From Sarcocystis neurona (taxonomy: Eukaryota > Apicomplexa > Conoidasida > Eucoccidiorida > Sarcocystidae): DNA of 64,000 nt. The notes below the pieces were generated by a model that was not told the DNA's origin, did no database searches, and saw only the letters and a program-made list of their open reading frames with translations. The translations under genes were made by a program, and so were the position numbers. Shown piece after piece: positions 35,601 through 50,600 of this stretch. How positions within the stretch are numbered: the first letter of the stretch is position 1; each line of letters starts with the position of its first letter. The stretch lies in the NCBI GenBank assembly GCA_000727475.1, contig KL647320.1:310001-374000 (forward strand), in the 5' to 3' direction.

Positions 35601-38600
35601 TCTCTAAGTACACACATACGCATATATTAACGTAGAATAAGAGTCGCGCTGGACCATCTGGAGGAAATGCGGAGAGCAGCAGCAGGGGTCGCAGCAGCAG
35701 CAGCGGCAGCAAGAGGGGCCGCAGCAACACGAGCGTTTCTGCAGCAACACTGGCAGGCAGCACCCCCTCGCAAGAGGACGACGCAGCACAAGAAGAAGCA
35801 GCACTTGCAGCAGCAGCAGCGTGGAGAGAAAGAGCAGGAGGCGGCGGCGGCAAGGGACGAGCAGCAGCAGCAGCGCGACGCGGCAGAAAAGGCGCGCAGG
35901 GCCAGAAGTGGAGGCCCACGCGCAGCACGCACTCGCTGATATTGATCGAAGACTGTCGCCTTGATGCGGTTGAACTTCACGAGAGAAAGGAACTTCACCC
36001 AGTCCACTGCGATTTCCAGAAGAAAGACCCCGAACTGCACACACACAAACACACTCTCAAAAACGCACAGTTCTAGAAGACGAACAAAAAGAAGAGAATG
36101 TCCTCCTTTCTGTCTTTCTCTCCATATATGAAACCTTCAAGAGACATGCACCTGTACATCTGCACATCGCCTATACATACACATACACACACAGACATAT
36201 ATATATGTAGATGAAGACCAATGAAGCCACTCGTTTGTTTCTTGCTTATATATATAATAGACACACACACACACAGACACACAAATATATATATCTATAC
36301 ACATATATACAAATATGTATTTGTGTCTGTGTGTCTCTTCATCTCTTCTTCTCCCTCTTCATACACATCGATGATAGGGGAAGAAGCCGCCTTTCTGTCT
36401 CGGATTCATACATATATATATAAGATACACACACATACACATACACATACATACGCAAATATACCTATACACATATATATATATATATGGACAGATACAA
36501 ATATATCTGTAGCTGTGTGTCTCCCTGTGTCTGTCTTGGAAAGGACCGGCGAGTTGTTTGCTGTTTTGGCAGCGGCGAGTGTATGTACACCCGGCATGTG
36601 TATGACTTCGAGGACACTTCTTCAAATATAAATTGACGACGACTGACCTGCACATGAATGACAAACATATATGTATGTCTCTCTCTCTCTCTGTGTGTGA
36701 ATATCAAATACATGCGTGTGTGTGGTGCCTCTAGCGCGCACGGGGGGAAGGCTTCCAGCGTACCTTCCAATTTTGCTGTTGCTCTCTTCTACGTGCACAT
36801 CGCGACCTCCACATATATATATATATATATCAGTTTCTTCTACGTTACACACGCGATGTTTGGGACAGAAGACGCACGCGCCGCAGCAAACGCGAGACAG
36901 AAAGCAAAGAGACACAAAAGTAGACATATACATGGGTTCCTACGTAGATATATATATATCTATATCTATCAATCTATCCACATACATATATACATATGTA
37001 CGTTCAGGCACAAGTATACGTGCACCAGGCAATGAGAAAAGAGACGGAGCCACATGCACCTATACATATACACCCATACATATACACATGTACATATATA
37101 TGTATATATGCGTATACATACATACATACATACATGNNNNNNNNNNNNNNNNNNNNNNNNNNNNNNNNNNNNNNNNNNNNNNNNNNNNNNNNNNNNNNNN
37201 NNNNNNNNNNNNNNNNNNNNNNNNNNNNNNNNNNNNNNNNNNNNNNNNNNNNNNNNNNNNNNNNNNNNNNNNNNNNNNNNNNNNNNNNNNNNNNNNNNNN
37301 NNNNNNNNNNNNNNNNNNNNNNNNNNNNNNNNNNNNNNNNNNNNNNNNNNNNNNNNNNNNNNNNNNNNNNNNNNNNNNNNNNNNNNNNNNNNNNNNNNNN
37401 NNNNNNNNNNNNNNNNNNNNNNNNNNNNNNNNNNNNNNNNNNNNNNNNNNNNNNNNNNNNNNNNNNNNNNNNNNNNNNNNNNNNNNNNNNNNNNNNNNNN
37501 NNNNNNNNNNNNNNNNNNNNNNNNNNNNNNNNNNNNNNNNNNNNNNNNNNNNNNNNNNNNNNNNNNNNNNNNNNNNNNNNNNNNNNNNNNNNNNNNNNNN
37601 NNNNNNNNNNNNNNNNNNNNNNNNNNNNNNNNNNNNNNNNNNNNNNNNNNNNNNNNNNNNNNNNNNNNNNNNNNNNNNNNNNNNNNNNNNNNNNNNNNNN
37701 NNNNNNNNNNNNNNNNNNNNNNNNNNNNNNNNNNNNNNNNNNNNNNNNNNNNNNNNNNNNNNNNNNNNNNNNNNNNNNNNNNNNNNNNNNNNNNNNNNNN
37801 NNNNNNNNNNNNNNNNNNNNNNNNNNNNNNNNNNNNNNNNNNNNNNNNNNNNNNNNNNNNNNNNNNNNNNNNNNNNNNNNNNNNNNNNNNNNNNNNNNNN
37901 NNNNNNNNNNNNNNNNNNNNNNNNNNATTTACATAACAAATACAAAATAAATGTGACCGGCGACCGGGTCCCCCCCCCCCCGCTCTGCCTATACCGCCGG
38001 TGTAAATTCTGCTCTCTGAAGAAGAGCAACACAGGGCACGGCCCCTCCGGTTTCCATCCACATAAATATATACAGAGAGACAGAAGTAGACATTTGTTTG
38101 GGCTTGCATGTATCTACGTATATATATTATGCAGCCCCTTCTTCGCCGCGCCTGCTGCTGCTCTTCTGGTAGAAGTGCCGGACGTAAACGCTGCGCTCTG
38201 CGTCGAAGGACAGCAGCAAAACGTCCGTCGCGGGGCCACAGCAGCTGCAGCCGCAGAAGACGAAGAAGAAGAGGAGAAGAAGAGACCCCACACACAGAGG
38301 TGTGCTTCCGCGCATGCCCAGCCCCCCCCCCTTCGGCAGCAGCTTCTCGTCGAGACGCATCTTCTCACGTGGGAGAGACACACAGCAGCAGCTTTTTTTA
38401 CGTCCGACGACGATGGCCCGCACACACATACATGCGCCTGTATCTACATATCTACGCAAACATATATATATATATATATGTATATGTATAGCGTCATATT
38501 GAGATATGTATGTGTTGAGAGGCCTGTCTCGTGGAGGTGCATGCGTTCGTCTACCGGGTGAGGAGGGGGAATGCAGTCACGCACTGCAGACGGGGGCCGG

Positions 38601-41600
38601 CCTCGAGGATAGGGCAGAAGGAATCGAAGGACAGCAAATAGAGGGGAAAGGGGGGGAAATCTCTTGTCTCTTGGCCGAGGGAGAACACGTCCGAAGGCAG
38701 TGCAGCCACGGCCGCACGTCGGCTGCAGAGGAGGTCATCTTCCCAACGACGAGGCTACCATTCGTGACACATACATATATATACGCATATATAGAGACAA
38801 TACGATGCATACATATATATGAATAGAACTGAAGGTAAATATATACGTACACAGACTATACTACAAACACGTACACATATATATATATATATAGGTGACT
38901 GTGTTGCAGGATTTCTGCTGCGTTGAAGAAGCAGCCTTCGCCTTCTGTTCTCGTTTTCCATCGGCGGGATGGGGCGAGAAGTTGCCGACGCAGGGAGAGA
39001 CGCGGTCCGCCACCAACGCGCAGGCACGTGCAGAAGAAAAAGGGCCTTCTCACATACACAGAGAGGGATAGAAATATATATATATATAGACTGTGGGGCC
39101 ATGTACAAGAGAGCGGAGAACACCCTGTCCTGGGCGCATATATATATAGAGAGAGAGAGAGGGAGGCGAGGATGTCCCATATACGGAAATATAGAAATAT
39201 ATATATATATATCTTGTGTAGCGCCATACGTAATAGAGCGGAATACACTCTGTCCTGGGCGCATATATATATATATATAGATAGATAGATAGATAGGTAG
39301 ACAGGGGAGGATGTGGACACATGGCGTCGAAGAAGAAGGAGAGAAGGAGCCGACTTTTTTTCGAACCGCCGTGTCGACCCGGGCGGCGTCGTCGACAGAA
39401 GCGCCGACGATTCCCGCCGTCCTGGGGGGACAGGCAGACGCGCTGCAGCAGCTGTCGACGTGGACGGAGACCCCACGCTGCAGAGACGTTTGTTTTTGGG
39501 ACCCCCCTCCCCGTCATCGGTGAAAGAAATAAAACCAGAATGCCGCTGCTGCTCGTGCTGCCACTGGTGCTGCTCGTGCTGCTCCTGCTGTTGCTCGTGC
39601 TGCTCCTGCTGTTGCTCGTGCTGCTGCTGCTGCTGGTCGTGCTGCTGCTGCTGGTCGTGCTGCTGCTGCTGGTCGTGCTGCCACTGCTGGTCGTGCTGCT
39701 GCTGGTGCTGCTGGTGTTCTTGGTCCTGCTTGGTGCACAGACGGTACACGTATGTGTGCAGACGCACGTGTGCGTATACAAGTGTATATATATACATATA
39801 TATATATATGTATATGTGGGTGTGTGTGCGCCGTTGTGCAGAAGAGATCGGCGAGGAAACGAGGATGAGGAGGAGAAGAGAAGAGGCGCACAGAGAGGCA
39901 GCAACAGAAGGCCGAGATGCAGCAGCAGCGCCGGCGGAAGGCGGACAGGGAGACGGGAACCGACGGGAAAAGGGGGGGAACCCCACGGATGGATGAACAG
40001 CAGCAGAGAGACGGGGGGGCCTACCAGCCAGGAGGAGACGGCGGCGAGGCTCGTGGCGCGGGGAGACGCCGCAGTGGTGGTGGCCAATTTGAGGGAGACG
40101 ATAAATGCGTCGCAGCAAAGTTGGAAGCGCTCAACGATGTCCGCTGCCATTACCGAGTAGAGGCTCAGCGGACAAAATTTCTTGAACACCGTCGATTTGA
40201 TCTCCGCGAAGTTATTCGTCACCACGATCAGAAACATCGCAGACTACATACACACACACATACACATACATGCACACATGCATGCATGCGTATACATACA
40301 TATACATGCGCATACATGTATATACATATATACATACGTATAGATACACAGATACATAGATACACAGAGGCATAGACACGTAGATACAGACATGCATAAA
40401 TACATACATGCATACGTACAGACGCAGATACATACATACGTCCACACATACATATATACGAACGCATACATATATATATACATACACATACATATATATA
40501 CGTACGCATATATATATATATACATACACATACATATATATATACATACAAATACATATATATACATACATATACACATATATACATATATACACACGTA
40601 TACATACAGAGATACATAGATACACAGAGGCACAGAGACGTAGATACAGAGATGCATATATACATACACAGATGCATACGTACATACGTCGATACATACA
40701 TACGTCCATACATATATACATATATATGCATACATACATGTCTACACGTATCTACCACTATTTACACACGTGTACAGACATGTATATACGTATACATACA
40801 TATATATATACACAGAGGTAGGCAGACATATACAGCCTCGCACACACACACAGACCTACAGATACATATATATACACGACCATACGTACAAACGTATACA
40901 TAGCCACATACATACGTACATACATATACACACACATACTTGCATACATATACACACATATACATACATATATACATATCCGCGCATATGGACACATGCA
41001 TACCTACACACACATACATACATATATACACATACATACATATATACACATACATACATATATACACATACATACATATATACATATACATATATACATA
41101 TACATATATACATATACATACATATATACATATACATACGTATATACATATACATACATATATACATATACGTATATACATATACATATATACATATACA
41201 TACATATATACATATACATACATATATACATATACATATATGCATATACATACATATACATACATACATGCACACATACAGACACACACAGAGACACACA
41301 GACATACACACACATACACACATATACATGCATTCACTGATCGATACATATGCATACACACATATACATACATACATATACAAACATACATACACATACA
41401 TACATATACATGCATACATACACATGCATACATATACATACATACGTACACGTATATACATACATACATACCTATATACATGTGCATACATATACATACA
41501 TACATACACATATATACATACACATATATATACATACACATATATACATATACATACGTATATACATATACATACATATATACATATACATACATATATA

Positions 41601-44600
41601 TATACATATATACATACATATATACATATACATATACATACATATATACGTAGATACATGCACATGTATAAACACAGACATGCATGTACACACATAGACA
41701 CATATAGACACATACGTATATACAGCCACAGACATACGTCCACAGAAAAGGTATACACACGTATATACGTACACACCCGCACATACATACATCCACATAT
41801 AGATGTCCATATATATATATATATAAACAAATGTATGGAGACGCAGAGAAGAAGAAGGCGAGGATGACCCACGAACTCGGGCAGGTGATCTCCACGTCCC
41901 GCATGCTTCTCCTATTTTAACGTCTGTACACGTCTACATATATGCATGCAGAGTGCAGCAAAAGAACCATACCCTCCCACGTATATATGCGTGTGTGTGG
42001 GGAAGGCCACCTACCCCCGCATACAGAGAGAGAAATGTTCACACACCCACACACAGGGGTCCATATATATATATATATATATATATTTCTATGCATGCAT
42101 GGACGTAGGCGTGTAGGCGTGGGACACAGGCATGCCTGCATATATATCTACAGACTCATACAGATGTCTTCTTCGAAGTCCACCTTCGCCTACATATATA
42201 CACATACGGGTGAGGCGTGCCTAATATATGTATGTACACCCTCATATACATAGAGAGAGATGTACAAGTATCATATACGTACATACATGTGGATAGTAGA
42301 CGTACAATACAGATACAGCAGAAATAGCAAACGGGACAAGCCAACGTATACGCGCACAGATACAGGTGAGGAGCGAAAGACTCCTGCAGGAACAGAGGGG
42401 GAGCAGGTAGCAGCAGCAGCAGCTTCATTTCACAGCAGCAGCACCGGAGAACGAAAGCAACGCGCGAGGCAGCTGCGCACGCCGCCTCACGCAGTCGCAG
42501 CAGCAGCGGCGGCAGCACGGCAGCAGGGACAACGGCGGGGGCGGAGGAGGAGAAGGAACAACGGCAGCAGCAGCAGACGCAGCAGCAGGGGCAGAAGCAG
42601 GAGTAGCGGGAGCAGGGGGAGCAGCAGCAGCAGGAGGGGGAGTAGCAGCAGCAGCAGCAGGAGCGGGAGTGACAGCAGCAGCAGAAGGGGCAGTAGCAAC
42701 AGCAGCAGGAGGGGCAGTAGCAACAGCAGGAGGAGCGGGAGTGGCAGCAGCAGGAGGAGCGGGAGTAGCAGCAGCAGCAGGAGCGAGAGTGACAGCAGCA
42801 GCAGGCGCGGGAGTAGCAGCAGCAGCAGGCGCGGGAGCAGCAGCAGCAGCAGGAGCAGCAGCAGCAAGAACACTTGCAGGAGTAAACGCAGGAGCAGCAC
42901 CAACGCGATGCGGCGTGGGTGGGACGCGGCAGGAGTGCAGCAGATGTTTTTCCGCAGCAGCAGCTGTCGGAAGGTAGCAGCAGCGGCAGAGCCCCTTACT
43001 TCCGAGGAATTGATGGCGATATTGAGGCTGAGGACGCGGATGAGATGCATGAACGTATGGACGCAGATGTACGCGAGGACGAGCATATACTGCAGCAGCC
43101 ACTGCAGCCACCGCCGCATCGTCGCACCAGACATCCCTGTCGCTTTCTTGTCTTCCTCTTCTTCCCGCGCTCCTTGCCCAGTTTGCCCTCTTCCGTCCCC
43201 ACCGCCTGCTGCTGCTGCGAGTCTCCCTGCTGCCGCAGCCGCACCACCGGAGACGCATGCAGTTCTCACACCTGCTGCTGCCTCGGCAACTTCGTACCTC
43301 CGGCCTGCGGCAGTGCCTTCGCATGCGCTGCCTCCCCATCGCCCTCCCCCCGTCGCGGCTTCCCCTTCTCCTTCTGCCACGGGCACTGCTGCTGGAGTGG
43401 CGTGCTGCGCCGTCTCCCCTGCTGCTCCTGAGACGTCTCGGCCTCCAAATGCGAACGAACCTCCTTGTGTTGCTCCTACTCGGGCGCAGGTGTCGCGCGC
43501 GCCTGCTGCTGCCCTTTCGGGTCCTGCTGCTGCTGCTGCGGCAGTTCCCGCGGCACCGTCGGCTGCTCTTGCCGAGCGTGGGCGGTGGCCCGCTGCTTCT
43601 GCAGTGGCTCGCGAGACAATCTCTGCTGCGGCCACTGTCTTCCTGCAATCGGCTATCCCCTTCGCCACCACCGCTGCTGCTGCTCTATGCCTCTTTGCTG
43701 CTGCTGGTACATGCCTCTTTGTTGCTGCTGTTGCTGCACGCGTTTTTGCTGCTGCTGCTGTTGCTGCAGGCGTCTTTGCTGCTGCTGCTGCTGCAGCTGC
43801 TGTTTCCGTCTCCCCCGCTGTCTCCTCCTCTCCTTCGTGTTGCTGCTGCTGCATGCAGGCGTCGATCCTGCCACGCGTGCCTGCAGTCGAAGCCCCTGCC
43901 GTCTGTTGCCGTGGCTGCGCTTGCCGCCGCCCGAGGAAGAAGCTGCCAGCAGCAGCAGCCGCCGCAGCAGCACTCCGCAACAAAAAGCGGAAGCCTGCCG
44001 ACGAAAAAGAAGCAGCAGCAGTAGCAACCCTGCACTTACCGGCAGCACGTGCTGCGCTGGCAGCTCTATTTAAAACCTGTGCAACAGCGTCAGGAAGGAG
44101 GACAGACGCACCACCGGCTGCAGCACATGAGCCCGTCGCAGCAGCAGCAGTGTCCGACGCAACTGCTGCAGCGTCGTCATCAGCTGAATCTCCAGCCGCA
44201 GCAGCGAGTGACGAGCCAACAGACGCACTTCCACAAGAAGCAGCAGCAGCAGCGTCAGAGACACCGATGGCTTGGTGAGCCGCCGTAGAATCACTGCTCG
44301 GAAAAAGAGACGGAACAGCAGCAGCAGCTGCAGCGGCATCACGCAGAACGGCAGAAGCAGCATCACCGTCGAAAGCTGCAACAGCAGCAGGATCACGCTG
44401 CGATGCCGTCGCAGCAGCAGCGTCAGCATCAGGTTGCAATGCCGTCGCACCGGCAGCAGCAGCAGCAAGCTGCAATGCCGTCGCAGCAGCAGCAGCACCA
44501 GGTCGCAATGCCATCGGAGCAGCAGCAGGAGCGGAATGAGAGTGGAACGCAGCAGCAGCAGAACGTCTTGTATGTCCGGCGTGAGCAGCAGAGGCCGCTG

Positions 44601-47600
44601 CATCAGCTGCTTCACGTGGCGCAGGAAGCCGGGACGGAAGGCGAGGGGAAGCGCGCAAGAATCCGGCTATGTCACCGACAGTGGCAGCAGCGCAAGACGC
44701 AGAGGAAGCAGCTGAAGCTGCGTCTGGCTCAACGGGCTCCTGGACACCGGCAGATAGGTGTGTGCTTGAGAACTGCTCCTTTCTCCCATATATCTCTTTG
44801 CCCGGTGCAGCAAGCGGCGGTGTCCCTGCTGCGGTGTTCTTCCCGCTGCATCCCTCCTCGACGCCTCCCGTTGCTGCTGCGCGCTCTTGTCCGGCCTCTG
44901 CGCGTCGGCGCCGAAGTTGAAACGCCGCTGCTTCCTCAGCTGCTGCTCTACCTGCAGCAACTCCAGCTGCTGCTTCAGTCACTCGGGCTGCTGCTGCTGC
45001 TTCCACCTCTTCTCTTGCTGTTCCTCTCTCTGCTGCCGCGATTCCCACACCCGCTATCTCGCCTGCCTTGGCTGCGCGTCCGCAGCAGCAGCAGATATCA
45101 CCCGAAGAAAAAACTGCTGCTGAAGCAGCCCTGCGTCGCCCTCTTCCGTCCGCCCTGGGCAGCAGCTGCAGCACCTGCTGCAGCTCTCTAGCCGCCAACT
45201 GAAGCCTCTTCCCCGCCGCCACCTGCTGCAGCTTTCCGGCCGCCACCTGCTGAAGCTCTTCAGCTGCCACCTGCTGCGAGTGTAAATCAAAAGTGTCCAT
45301 GAGACTTGAAGAAGGAGCAGCAGCAGCAGCAGCCGTCACAGGGAAGCAGCAGCTGCAGAGAACTGCGTATCGCTCTTCGTCTCGTCTGCGCCAGTGCCGC
45401 TTCTGCAGAGCGCTGCTCCTTCTTCTCCTTCTGTCTGCCGCTGAAGCAGCAGGGAAGCCTTCTGTCACCACAGCGGAGCAGCTGCTGGCAGACCTGCTTG
45501 CTTGTGAACGTCTGCTTCGACAAGGTCCTGCTGGATCGGCCTCCGCCTTAACGGCAAAAAAAGAAGCAGCAACAGCCGAAAAGTCACCCCACGAGGCGTC
45601 AGCCACTGCCGCCGTTGCAGCTGCCACACCTGCCGCTGCTGTTGTTGCTACTCCATTGCCTGCTGATGCTGCTGCTTCGCTTGTTGCTGCTTGTGTTCTA
45701 CCGGTTGCTGTCCTGGGTGTATGGGCTGCGGCGCTGTCTGCTGCTGCTGCTGGGCTCCTTGCTCCTGCTGCTGCTGTTGCTCCTGGTGCAGGAAGGTGGG
45801 ACGGAAAGGCAGCAGAAAGGCTCGCGGCGCCTGCTGCTCCTCTGCGACCGGGAGAAATGTCGCTGCTGCTGCGTCGGCGTCTGCTGACGTTGCTGCTGTC
45901 AACACCCCAGCCTACTGCTCGGTTCTCCCTGCCGTATCGCCAACTTTTGCTGCAGGTGTCGTCGAACCACCGCCTGCGGTTCGAGCCGCTGCTGCACGGC
46001 ACACTCCTGAGTAAGTCGGCCCGCGCCGAGCCTCTGGCCTGGTTGCTGCTCCCGCTGCAGGTCACGCTTCTCCTCCTCCTCCTTCTCCTTCTCCATCTGC
46101 TGCTGCTGTTGCTGCTTCCAATCTCCCTGCCAGTGCTGCTGTCACTCCGCCGTCCACTTCTGCTGCTGCTACTTCTGTCGGTCACACCGCTGCTGGCCAC
46201 AACCTTCCCGGTTCTCGTGTTGCTGCTGTTCCTGCTATCTCGTTCTTCCCCGCCGCTGCTGTCCTCGGCACTCCCGCAACTACTTTTCCTCCTCCTCCTG
46301 CTGTCACTGCTGCCTGTCCCGCCGCTGCCGCTGCTGCACCTGTTGCTTCTCTTCTTCCTGTCGGCACCGCTCTCCGTCGCGCTGCCGCTGCTGCCGGCGC
46401 CTTCCCTGCTGCTGTTGCTGCTGTTCCTGCGACTGCTGCTGCTGCTGCCGCGTCGCGGCGCCTCGTGAGCTACCGGCGGCTCAAAGGGCTGCAGCAGCTC
46501 CGTCGTCGACCGCATCAGTGCGTCGATCATGTCCCTCCCAAACGACCGCCACATTTTCTCAAAAAGTTCGAGCATATTAAATACTACGTAGAGCTTCATA
46601 AACGGCTGCGCACGTATGTAGTGATATACTCGGGAAGTATCTACGTAGCGGAACAGACAGACGCTGGCCACCAACAAGGAAAATCGCAGTAGGGCACACA
46701 CGTCTGCGCCGCCTAGGACCGGAGGCAGCACAACCCTCGCAAAAAGACCGGCCTGCTTTCCTGCATGCCGCACAGAAGACTTCACATTTCTTCCTCTTCC
46801 TCTTCTTCCTGTCTGTCTTCCTTGTCCTCCTCCTCCTGCGTACGCTTCTTCGGGTTCATCAGCTGCTGCTGTTGCTGCAGACCCCAGAAGGGGTCCTCCT
46901 GTTGTCGGCGAGTCTCCTGGTTCTCCTCCTGATGCTGCTCTGCAGCATCCTGAGACCCGTCCTGTTCCTACGACCTCGCCTGCTGCTGCCCCACTGGCGA
47001 TTACTGCTCCTCCTCCTCCTCCGTGACGTGCTGTCGCTGCTGCTGCAGCTGCTGCGAGACGTGCTGCTGCTGCTGCTACTGCGGGACTTGCTGACGCTGC
47101 TGCTCCTGCTGCGGGAGTTGCTGACGCTGCTGTTCGGGTTACTGCTGCCCCTGCTGTACGAGTTACTGCTGCTGCTGGTCGGATTGCTGCCCCGATGACT
47201 GCAGCCGGGCGTGTCGCTGCGGAGACGTGTGCTGCTGCAGGGGCAGTCGCATCCCAGCAAACCGACGCAGCTGCGTCAACAGCAGCAGGAGGAGGAGAGG
47301 GCGTCGTTATCCCTAGCTGCCGCACGAGAGAGAAAGGAAGGCAAGCTGCAGCTGTAATCCGTTCGGCTGTTCCTACACCAGCAGCGTCAGTTATAGGTAA
47401 CAAACCCTCTGCTGCCTGCTTGATCGACCTTCCCCCATCTGCTCCGCGGCTTGCTGCTGCTGTTTGCGCTGCTGCTGCTGCGCCTGCGGTGTGCACTGCC
47501 GTGGCTGCTTCAGCGCTTCCGACTGCCTCTCGGCCCCGGTTCGCTGCTGCGGTTGGCGTGACATCTGCAGCTGCTGCTGCCGCCGCATCAGCACCCAGCG

Positions 47601-50600
47601 AGGACACGTCTCTGCCGACAGCGGCCTCTGCTGCAGGCGTAATAGGCCAGGCAGGCAAAGCAGCAGCAGCAGCCGTCGAGGAGAGACAGCTGCGCCGCAC
47701 GGGGAACCGTCTGCTTGCAGAGGAAGCCGCAGAGGCCTCGGCGTCACCAGCGGCCTCAGCAGCAGCACCAGCAGCACAAGCGGCCTTAGCAGCAGCAGCA
47801 GCGACATTGGCAGCAGCAGCGTCTTCGGCGGCAGCAGCCTGGGCAGCAGCAAGAAGCGGGGAACTCACCAACGAGGACGCCGGCAGCAGTCCTGCAGCAG
47901 CAGTAGTAGGTGCTAGACTGATGGGAGGGTACAAGGTGGTATTCACTGCAGCTGGGTCTCTCCCGTTTTGAAGGATTCTGAGCCAATTGCTGCTGCCGAC
48001 TTCCTGATGATGCTGCTGCCGCTTTCTGCTGCCTCTGCTGCTCCGGGCGGGGGTCGTCACAACATTGCTGCTCCCTTGCGACCTGACGCTGCTGCTGCTG
48101 CTCGAGGTGCTTCTAGTTTTGTCTAGGACGCCGCAGCAGCTGCTGCTGCGTCTTCTTTCGCAGGGAGAAGATGCCCGGCTGAAGAAGAAGGAGCAGCAGC
48201 TGTCCTGCTGCCCGTCGTGACCGCATGCGCCGCAGGAGTGTTCTCCACAATAACGTTCATCTACCGAGAAATGCCTCCCTGGCTTCCTCCTGCGCTGCAG
48301 TAGCGCCCGTCGTAGTTCTCTTCCTCTACTACTCTTCTCTTCTACAGTGGAGACGCTTCTCGACCTCTGCTGCAGCGGTGACGACCGTCTGCAGGTCGCA
48401 GCAGCACCTGCGACAGCAGCTGCCACTGTCCCGTCCCTCCGTCGAACTTCTGCTGCTCCTGCTGTTCCTGCACCTCCTATGCCTGCTGCACTTCCTGCTC
48501 CTGCCTCTTCTCCTGCCACTGCTGCCTCTGCTGCGGCACACGCTGCCACTGCTGCTGCTGCTTCCTCTCCTGCCTCTCCTTCTTCTGCAGCTGCTGCGGC
48601 TGCTCGTCCTCCGGCTGCTGCTGCTGGTCCTCTAGCTGCTTCTGCAGCTAGCCTTTCGGCTGCTGCTGCTGCTGCTTCCTGCGGTGCTGCTGCTGCCTCC
48701 TCGGCGGCTGGGCCCTTTGCTTCCTCTGCAGCAGCTGCCTGTGCATACCCCGTCAAAACCGGAGCTGCAGCTCCAACGCTGATTCTTCTTCGTCCCTTCC
48801 CCGTCCCTGCGGGTGCCTGCCTGCTCGTTCCGCTTGACGCAGTACTGGCGCTGCGTCCACCCTGCCGCACCGCCCGAGCAGCAGCAGCAGCCGCCCCAGC
48901 AGCAGCAGCAGCACGCCCAGCAGCAGCAGCAGTATCACCACCGGCAGCAGCAGTCGTCGCAGCAGCCGTGTCACCGCGAGTGCTTCCGGGACGTGCAGCA
49001 GGAGCAGCAGCAGCACGGGTGGCGAGGGGCGGCACCGCAGGACGGGAAGACGCAGCAGCAGCGGGAATGGCAGACGGCGTGTCAGCAGCAGCCGAGGAAG
49101 CGACAGCGGCAGTAAACGCAGCAGCAGTGGCGCGCGGAGGAACAGCAGCCGTGGTGGAGCCCAGGGCCGCAGAATACGTGCTTGCACCCGCCGAAGAAGA
49201 AGAAGACGAAACAGCAGCGGCATGCAAGGTACTCGGGAGGACAAGAGTATCACCAGATGTGGCGGAGAAGTAGCGCCAACAGGAGCCGAGCCAGCGTTGT
49301 GGAAGGACGAGAAACGCCTGTCCTCTGCTGCTGTTGGCCGCTGTGACCCAACTTCTTCGTTGCTGCTTTCCTTCTTCTGCTTTTATTGCCCGGGCACGGA
49401 CTGCCTGAGCTTCTCCTTGATGCTCCCTCTGCCGCTGGTGTTGCTGCAGCAGCAGCCCCTCCCCCACGTCCACCTCCTCCGGCAGCAGCCGCCGCCACTG
49501 CAGAGTCCCTTCCTTGTTTGAGAGAGACCTCTTCTGCTGCATGTGCTGCTGCTGCTGCTGCACGGGTTGATGCTGCAACAGGTGCTGCCCCTGTCCATCC
49601 TCGCGCGTCAGGTCGCCTCGCTGCTGCTGCTGCAGGCGCTCCGGAGCCTGCTGCCGATGCCGCGTTCTGCCGGGCAGCTGCGGCTGCTGCTGCTGCTCCT
49701 CCCGCAGCCCACAGAGGCTCCTGGCACCCCGGCCCCAGCGAAAAGGCAGCAGCAACAGCAGGAAGACGGCCTGAAGCACCGCTGCGGCTCCTTGCGTCCC
49801 TCGAGAAGACAGAGAACAACAGCTCGTCCACCTCCGCCCCACAAGTGACCAGCGACGCCACCATCTCTCGTCGTCCCCCTCAACCTCCTTCTTATTCTCC
49901 GCATTGCTGCACCTCCTCTTCAGACGCACTGCCCTGTGGACGAGAAGGCAGCTGCTGGCAGCTCCGTCTTCGCTGCTGTTGTGACTGCTGCTGCTGCTGT
50001 AGCTGCGACCGGGGGGGCTGTTGACGTTGCTGCTGTTGTTGCTATCGCGTACGCTGCTGGTGCGCCGGCGAAGGTTCCTGCTGCTGCTCCAGACGGCACT
50101 GCTGCCCCTACTGTTGCTGCTGCTGTTGCTCCGTCTCTTCCTGCTGAAGCTGTAGCTGCTGCTCGGGCCGGTGCTCCTGCCTCGCAGCTGACGACCGGCA
50201 GCGCGGCCCACGCGAGCAGCAGCAGCAGCAGCGCGACGCAGGACAGCTGCGGCCTTCCGCGCAACACCCGGGACTCGCAGAGCATGCCAGAGCAGACGCA
50301 GCAGCAAAATGACGGCCTGCAGCGGCATGAACGTGAACTCATAGAGAACTCCGTCGAGACAAAGAGCCGTCCCCAAGTAGACCAGCCGTTCGACGCGGTA
50401 GGGAACTCTAGACAAATTATACAGAGGCGTCTCAGGTATAGTATTTCTGCCTTTCCCCACTTCTGTCTTCGGCTTCTCCTCCCGCTCGCCTCGTATCTGC
50501 TCTGCTGGCTGCTGCTGCTTCTTCTTCCGTCCCTCATGCTGCTGCTCTCGCTGCTGCGGCGGCTGGCGCGTCTGCTGCTGTTCACTCAAACGTTGCTGCT

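Noticed and set aside
36996..38561. ORFs of up to 521 codons running through N runs
   Set aside because: They exist only because N codons were translated as X; they are not evidence of a gene.
40762..41904. Long ORFs on both strands rich in Tyr, Ile, His, Thr, Cys and Val
   Set aside because: They are translations of the TACATA microsatellite, open in all frames because of its composition.
42260..44278. Long plus-strand ORF (672 codons) opposite the TAPT1 main exon
   Set aside because: It is a shadow of the CAG/CTG repeats; family blocks of TAPT1 lie on the minus strand and this frame mixes low-complexity runs with no motif.
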